A DNA stretch of 64,000 nucleotides from Actinoallomurus vinaceus. Lineage in GTDB: Bacteria > Actinomycetota > Actinomycetes > Streptosporangiales > Streptosporangiaceae. The translations under genes and the position numbers were made by a program. Location: assembly GCF_039542055.1 (NCBI RefSeq), contig NZ_BAABHK010000003.1, forward strand, positions 558,001-622,000, read 5' to 3'. Positions 59,920-64,000 of the stretch are shown here, one piece after another (positions within the stretch are counted from its first letter, which is position 1; each line of letters opens with the position of its first letter). The notes under the pieces were generated by a model. The model saw only the letters and a list, made by a program, of their open reading frames with translations. It was not told the origin of the DNA and ran no database searches.

Positions 59920-61524
59920 CCTGCGTTCTATCGAGGCGCCGTTCGTTGTGACCGAGCCGTCTGGCGTCTCGATCCGTGACCGGCTCAAGGGCCTGATGCC
60001 GGCCGACGTAAAGGTGCTGCGGCTGGTGGGTGATCACCTGGGCTCGCTGGCCTCCAGCGACTTGAAGGCGCGGTGTGCGGCAGGCCCGGATCACGACACT
60101 GGCCAATGGGCGGACCGCAAACGGGCGTTAACCGCCGAGTCGTCCTCGCGGTGGGCCGGTTCGATCACCAAGGCCACCCATGACCAGTGGGCGCTGGCAC
60201 GGCGCAGCCAACTCGCCCACATCCACAGCCTCGAAGCCGGGATCGCCACGATCACCCACCGCCTGTCCTTGCCGGTCGGTGAGAAGGGCAAGAAGAAAGC
60301 GCCGGGCGGCTACCGCAACGCGCAGGAATGGTTCGCCAAGACTCGGCGCCTGCACCTGCTCCAAGACCGGCTCGAACAACAGCGGGCCGACAACCAGGCC
60401 GGGCGCGTTCGAGTCGTGCGCGGCGGCAAGAAACTGCTGCGCACCCGGCACAACCTGGACGCCGCCGAGCTCACCAAAGCCGAATGGCGTGAACGCTGGC
60501 AGGCCAAGCGCCGGTTCCTGGCCGCTGACGGCGAATCCGGCAAGCCGTACGGCAACGAGACCATCCGCGTCACCCCCGACGGTCAGGTCAGCATCAAGCT
60601 GCCGGCGCCGCTGGCGCACCTGGCCAACGCGTCACACGGCCGGTACCTCCTGGCCTCGAGAGTGTCGTTTCTGCATCGGGGTGAGCAATGGCGCGACCGC
60701 ATCAGCGCGAATCGGGCGGTAGCCTACCGTATCCACGAAGATGTGCAGCGCAAACGCTGGTACCTGACCGCCTCCTGGACGACCCCTCCCGTCAAGACCG
60801 TCCCCTTGAAGGCCGCCCGGACGGGTGGCCTGGTCGGCGTGGACACCAACGCCGACCACCTGGCCGCCTGGAGACTCGACGCCCACGGCAACCCCGTCGG
60901 CGAACCCCGCCGATTCGACTACGACCTGTCCGGCACCGCAACCCACCGCGACGCCCAGGTCCGGCACGCCCTCATCCGCCTCCTGCACTGGGCGAAGCGG
61001 CACGGTCTGGCCATCGCGATCGAGAACCTGGACTTCGCCGCGGAGACGACCCGCGAAAAACACGGCCGGCGCAAACGGTTCCGTAACCTGATCTCCGGCA
61101 TGCCCGTGGCGAAACTACGCGCCAGGCTGGTGGCGATGGCGGCCGAGCTCGGCATCACCATCGTCGCCGTCGACCCCGCCTACACCTCCAAATGGGGCGC
61201 CCAGCACTGGCAGCGTCCCCTCACCACCCCCGGTGCTCCGTCACCCGCCATGAGGCGGCGGCGGTGGCAATTGGACGACGCGCCCTAGGACACCCGATCC
61301 GGCGACGGACGGCACCGCCCCCGCACGACCAGAGCGATCGCGCAGGGCATCGGACCGTCCAGGCCGCACCAGGTGCCCCAGGGCGTAAGGAACCCCGCCC
61401 CCGCACCCCCGGACCACGACCACGAGTCATGCCGCCCGGACGCGGAGCGAACGCAGGGAACCAGGACGCCCAACACCGTTCGGAGCGTCCGACTGAGCAC
61501 ACACAACCCACGCTCAGTCTTTAG
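59912..61524 (+). pseudogene. tnpB: TnpB RNA-guided nuclease, C-terminally frameshifted
   Basis: The open frame from ATG 59912 to 61288 keeps RuvC-I (GLVGVDTNADHLAAWRLD) and RuvC-II (LAIAIENLDFAAE) and ends with MRRRRWQLDDAP. The last conserved block, RHEAAAVAIGRRALGHPIRRR, lies in another frame (61192-61524), so a net shift occurred around 61215-61245. In that block the RuvC-III region has Glu (RHEAA) where Asp is expected. The nuclease is probably inactive. No zinc ribbon is seen. Confidence 0.8.
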
Positions 61525-62456
61525 GAACGGTTCGCCAGCGGCTGGATTCTGAGGTCGCGCTCTTCGGACGCCTCCAGGCCGGCCTCGATGACGGCCGCCA
61601 TGATCCGGGCGAGCCGGTCTTCGCCCAGCCGTGGGGCGCGCCGCGCCATGGCCTCGACGATCTCGCGTTCGCGGCGCGGGTCCCGGCCGGCGAAGCCGCC
61701 GACCGGCTTGAGCCGCTGCACGGTCGCCGCGAGCTCGGCGCGGCGCTCCAGCAGTGTCGCCAGCGCCGCGTCGATCCGATCGATCGCCGCCCGCGCGTCG
61801 GGGATCGTCTCCGGCTCGTCGTCGCGGACGAGCGGCCCGAGCAGGGCCGCCTTGGCGCGTACCTCGGCCACCAGGGCCGGCTCGGCGTCCTCGCCGAGGA
61901 ACAGTCCCCGCGCGCCCGCCGACAGCGCCGCGACCGCGAGGTCCGGGGCGGCGGAGACGTCCACGAACACGGGCCGGCGGCGCCCGGCCTCCCGGACCAG
62001 CTCCAGGTCGATGGTCGCGTGCGGCAGGTGCGTGCGGGTACCGGTCTCGCAGAGGACGACGTCGCGGTTGCCCTCGGCGACGCAGTACTCGGCCGCCGAC
62101 AGCCACTCCTCCAGCGTCGCGGCCGTGGCCCGCTGCACGACGACGGGGAGGCCGGTACGGGCCACCGCCCGCAGCAGCTGGAAGTCCTGCATCCAGGCTC
62201 CGCCGACCACGACGCCGTCGGCGTGCGTCACGACGGCCGGTAGGTCGCGCGCGGAGAACGGCTCCACCAGCAGCGGCCCCCGGTACGAGCGGCGTACCCG
62301 CGCCAGCTCGCCGGCCGCGTCCACGCGACCGTGCAGGCGGCGCAGGCTGACCACGGCGACGTCCGGCGCGACGGCGGGGCCGGCGATCATCACGGGCTGG
62401 TCTGGATCGTGCAGGTCCGTGATCAACACGGGTTGGTCCGGATCGTGCAGGTCCAT
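61521..62456 (-). CDS. DAHP-synthase-like domain fused to chorismate mutase
   Basis: 311 residues. Residues about 20-215 follow the KDO8P/DAHP-synthase fold (MIAGPAV, VVGGAWMQDFQLLRAVARTGLPVVVQRATAATLEEWLSAAEYCVAEGNRDVVLCETG) but catalytic positions are altered: GPCS is GPAV, the KRG lysine is Gln (QRA), and DPSH is DVSA. Residues about 225-300 are an AroQ chorismate mutase (ARAAIDRIDAALATLLERRAELAATVQRLK, DPRREREIVEAMARRAP). Probably active only as mutase. N-terminus has an in-frame 12-residue duplication (DLHDPDQPV twice). Preceded by a Tyr/Phe attenuator. Confidence 0.85.
   Translation of the reverse strand: MDLHDPDQPVLITDLHDPDQPVMIAGPAVAPDVAVVSLRRLHGRVDAAGELARVRRSYRGPLLVEPFSARDLPAVVTHADGVVVGGAWMQDFQLLRAVARTGLPVVVQRATAATLEEWLSAAEYCVAEGNRDVVLCETGTRTHLPHATIDLELVREAGRRRPVFVDVSAAPDLAVAALSAGARGLFLGEDAEPALVAEVRAKAALLGPLVRDDEPETIPDARAAIDRIDAALATLLERRAELAATVQRLKPVGGFAGRDPRREREIVEAMARRAPRLGEDRLARIMAAVIEAGLEASEERDLRIQPLANRS
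62385..62456. repeat. 36-bp in-frame duplication at the chorismate mutase gene start
   Basis: Two 36-bp units, 62385-62420 and 62421-62456, with only four or so differences, encoding DLHDPDQPVMIA and DLHDPDQPVLIT plus the ATG. The second unit begins the gene, so the original start was probably duplicated. Confidence 0.9.
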
Positions 62457-62515
62457 CGGTCTCTCCCTCCGGGCGGCCCCGGAGCCGAGCCGCCCACTCA
62501 CGTCGGAAACGCGAA

Positions 62516-62540
62516 AGGCAGAGCCCGTGGGGCTCTGCCT
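62516..62540 (-). terminator. Attenuator terminator of the chorismate mutase gene
   Basis: AGGCAGAGCCC (62516-62526) pairs with GGGCTCTGCCT (62530-62540), 11 perfect pairs with a three-base loop. Read leftward it is followed by TTTCGCGTTT. It lies between the leader peptide stop and the structural gene. CCGGCT/AGCCGG words (62577-62597) inside the leader offer the competing stem. Confidence 0.88.
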
Positions 62541-62562
62541 CGGCCGGCTCGGGGGTCGTCGC

Positions 62563-62625
62563 TCAGGTCACGTCGACCGGCTCACCCGGAGCCGGCTGCA
62601 TAAACGCGAAATAGCGACGATCCAC
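62563..62625 (-). CDS. Tyr/Phe leader peptide (20 aa)
   Basis: GTG-initiated peptide VDRRYFAFMQPAPGEPVDVT, with Tyr-Phe-Ala-Phe codons near the start, ending 23 bp before the terminator stem. The layout is classical ribosome-mediated attenuation: stalling at Tyr/Phe codons when these amino acids are scarce would favour the anti-terminator and raise chorismate mutase. The ribosome site is weak. Confidence 0.75.
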   Translation of the reverse strand: MDRRYFAFMQPAPGEPVDVT

Positions 62626-62673
62626 GTGCCCAGGGTAACCGCGACGATTCCCCGGATGCCACCGGGCGGGACC

Positions 62674-62696
62674 CTCGTCTCGGTCAATGAGACGAG
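62674..62696. promoter_or_regulatory. 8-bp-arm dyad in the region shared with the sigma gene
   Basis: CTCGTCTC (62674-62681) and GAGACGAG (62689-62696), seven-base spacer, between the leader peptide and the divergent sigma factor gene. Operator or short hairpin. Confidence 0.45.
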
Positions 62697-62822
62697 AGCT
62701 CCGCGGCGGAATGTTCACCTCAGATCATTCTCCAGGTCAGGGCCGGTTTGTCAGCGGTGTGCCGTATACAGGGGAAGGGCCCGCGGGCGGCCGCCGGTCG
62801 CCCGGACGATGAGGGGTGCACC

Positions 62823-63836
62823 ATGAGCACGGACAACGCCGTCAAGGACGACTTCCTGAGCGAGGCGGCTCCGTACCGCCGTGAGCTGCTGGCGCACTGC
62901 TACCGCATGCTCGGCTCCGTGCACGACGCCGAGGACCAGGTCCAGGAGACCTACCTGCGGGCCTGGCGCTCGTACGACTCCTTCGAGGGCCGGTCGTCGC
63001 TGCGCACGTGGCTGCACCGGATCGCCACCCGCACCTGCCTCACCGCCCTGGAGAGCCGGGGCCGCCGGCCGCTCCCGACCGGGCTCGGCGACCCGAGCGC
63101 CGACCCGTTGGACACGCTGGTCGAGCGGTCCGACGTGCCCTGGCTGGAGCCCGTTCCCGACGCCATGGCCGGCGCCGAGCACGCCGACCCGGCGGCGATC
63201 GTCGCCTCCCGGGAGAGCATCCGGCTCGCGCTGATCGCCGCCCTGCAGCACCTGCCGCCCCGGCATCGCGCGGTCCTCATCCTGCGCGATGTGCTGAAGT
63301 GGCGGGCGGCGGAGGTGGCGGAGGCCCTCGACACGACGACCACCGCGGTCAACAGCATCCTGCAGCGCGCCCGCGCCCGGCTCGACGAGGCCGCTCCCCC
63401 GCAGGACGATCTGACCGAGCCGTCCTCGCCGGAGCAGCGCGAGCTGCTCGCCCGTTACGTCCGGGCCTTCGAGGAGTACGACGTCGCCGCCATCGAGCGG
63501 CTGCTCACCGCCGACGCCGTCTGGGAGATGCCGCCCTTCACCGGCTGGTACCAGGGGCCGGAGGACATCGGCCGCCTCATCAGCACCCAGTGCCCGGCCG
63601 ACGGCCCCGGCGCGATGCGGCTGGTGGAGACCCGGGCGAACGGCCAGCCGGCGTTCGCGTTGTACATGCGCGCCGCCGACGGGGCGCACCACGCCTTCGC
63701 CCTGCAGGTCCTCACGCCCACGCGCACAGGGGTCGCACACGTCGCCCAGTTCTTCGACCTGCGCCTGTTCACGACGTTCGGCCTGCCCGCCGTCCTGCCG
63801 CCCTCGACGGAGCGGCCGATAGCATCGGAGCCATGA
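62823..63836 (+). CDS. ECF sigma factor with SnoaL-like C-terminal domain (TIGR02960/SigJ-like)
   Basis: 337 residues. Sigma region 2 (PYRRELLAHCYRMLGSVHDAEDQVQETYLRAWRSYDSFEGRSSLRTWLHRIATRTCLTAL), region 4 (LQHLPPRHRAVLILRDVLKWRAAEVAEALDTTTTAVNSILQRARARL), then a SnoaL/NTF2-like domain (ARYVRAFEEYDVAAIERLLTADAVWEMPPFTGWYQG). The tail domain takes the place of an anti-sigma factor in regulating these sigmas. Overlaps the next gene by ATGA. Confidence 0.93.
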   Translation: MSTDNAVKDDFLSEAAPYRRELLAHCYRMLGSVHDAEDQVQETYLRAWRSYDSFEGRSSLRTWLHRIATRTCLTALESRGRRPLPTGLGDPSADPLDTLVERSDVPWLEPVPDAMAGAEHADPAAIVASRESIRLALIAALQHLPPRHRAVLILRDVLKWRAAEVAEALDTTTTAVNSILQRARARLDEAAPPQDDLTEPSSPEQRELLARYVRAFEEYDVAAIERLLTADAVWEMPPFTGWYQGPEDIGRLISTQCPADGPGAMRLVETRANGQPAFALYMRAADGAHHAFALQVLTPTRTGVAHVAQFFDLRLFTTFGLPAVLPPSTERPIASEP

Positions 63837-64000
63837 GCCGGGAGGTGGCGCACTATCGGCGGCACCCGGCGGAGCCGGGCGTCGACCTGCTGAGCGCCCG
63901 CTACGTCACCCACCGCTACACGAGGCACGCCCACGCGACCTTCACCGTGGCGCTCATCGAGTCGGGGGTGGAGGAGTTCGAGCACGCCGGGTCGCTCCTG
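63833..64000 (+). CDS. AraC-family regulator, N-terminal part (cut by window end)
   Basis: 56 codons seen: SARYVTHRYTRHAHATFTVALIESGVEEFEHAG, the cupin-like effector-binding domain of AraC regulators. Start ATG 63833 overlaps the sigma-factor stop by ATGA, so the two are co-expressed. The HTH would lie beyond the window. Confidence 0.7.
   Translation, partial: MSREVAHYRRHPAEPGVDLLSARYVTHRYTRHAHATFTVALIESGVEEFEHAGSLL

Larger units (their letters stand above)
59290..61524 (+). mobile_element. IS607-family element (tnpA + damaged tnpB)
   Basis: Contains an IS607-type serine recombinase overlapping a TnpB gene by 8 bp, the standard order. The left end lies where permease similarity stops (about 59275-59335); the right end is near 61524, where a frame-shifted TnpB tail ends overlapping the stop of the chorismate mutase gene. 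IS607 elements make no target duplication, so exact ends cannot be fixed. The 3' part of tnpB usually holds the guide (omega) RNA. Confidence 0.85.

Noticed and set aside
61300..61521. Guide (omega) RNA of TnpB
   Set aside because: Expected here, but I cannot define its fold or ends from sequence alone, so no feature is called.

Overview
The window comes from the chromosome of a high-GC actinomycete. GC is about 70% throughout, GTG starts are common, and many genes overlap by GTGA or ATGA. The gene set (trp/his genes with TIGR02234, PriA instead of HisA, TIGR03085, DUF2567, DUF2637, DUF6247, a second EF-Tu) fits Streptosporangiales/Thermomonosporaceae-like organisms better than Streptomyces, but no rRNA gene is present to prove it.

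The backbone is an old block of amino-acid and replication genes, all read right to left: dnaE (55.1-58.6 kb); hisD-hisC-hisB-hisH-(membrane protein)-...-priA-ridA-hisF (28.8-37.5 kb); hisI-TIGR02234-response regulator-DUF2752-trpC-trpB (1-4.7 kb). trpE is absent from its usual place next to hisI. Accessory genes have spread these blocks apart.

Accessory regions, left to right. 4.7-14.5 kb: two DHA2 drug exporters with divergent PadR and Lrp regulators, a cold-shock gene and a heterodimeric ABC exporter. 14.7-28.4 kb: a HEAT-repeat protein, a flavin monooxygenase/TetR pair, a glutamine synthetase-like ligase, a PadR/NmrA pair, an RmlB-like dehydratase, a broken DUF6247 gene, an alpha/beta hydrolase/IclR/RidA unit and a sugar oxidation operon (porter, glucose dehydrogenase, aldo-keto reductase). 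30.8-33.9 kb: DUF2637 and a secreted trypsin-like protease sit inside the his operon, partly bounded by a 72-bp duplication of the hisH 3' end. 38-40.6 kb: Lon-substrate domain, YbaK, DUF2567, DUF6882. 40.7-55 kb: a divergent EF-Tu, a D-amino-acid catabolic cluster (GntP transporter, D-aminoacylase, PLP aldolase-type enzyme, IclR, RidA), GPP34, an MFS/GlxA pair, a NarL-type two-component system and a BBE oxidase. 58.9-61.5 kb: an IS607-type element next to a truncated permease. 61.5-62.7 kb: a DAHP-synthase-like/chorismate mutase fusion behind a Tyr/Phe leader peptide and terminator. 62.8-64 kb: an ECF sigma factor and the start of an AraC regulator.

The most unusual signal is not a gene. At least seven gene 3' ends carry tandem repeats whose first unit contains the gene's own stop codon and often its last codons (unit lengths about 15, 23, 24, 45, 54-59 and 61 bp, plus a degenerate case). 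Others worth a look are a chain of three GTGA-coupled micro-ORFs before trpC, a possible leader-peptide/hairpin unit before the second EF-Tu, the hisH duplication, and the Phe/Tyr attenuator.
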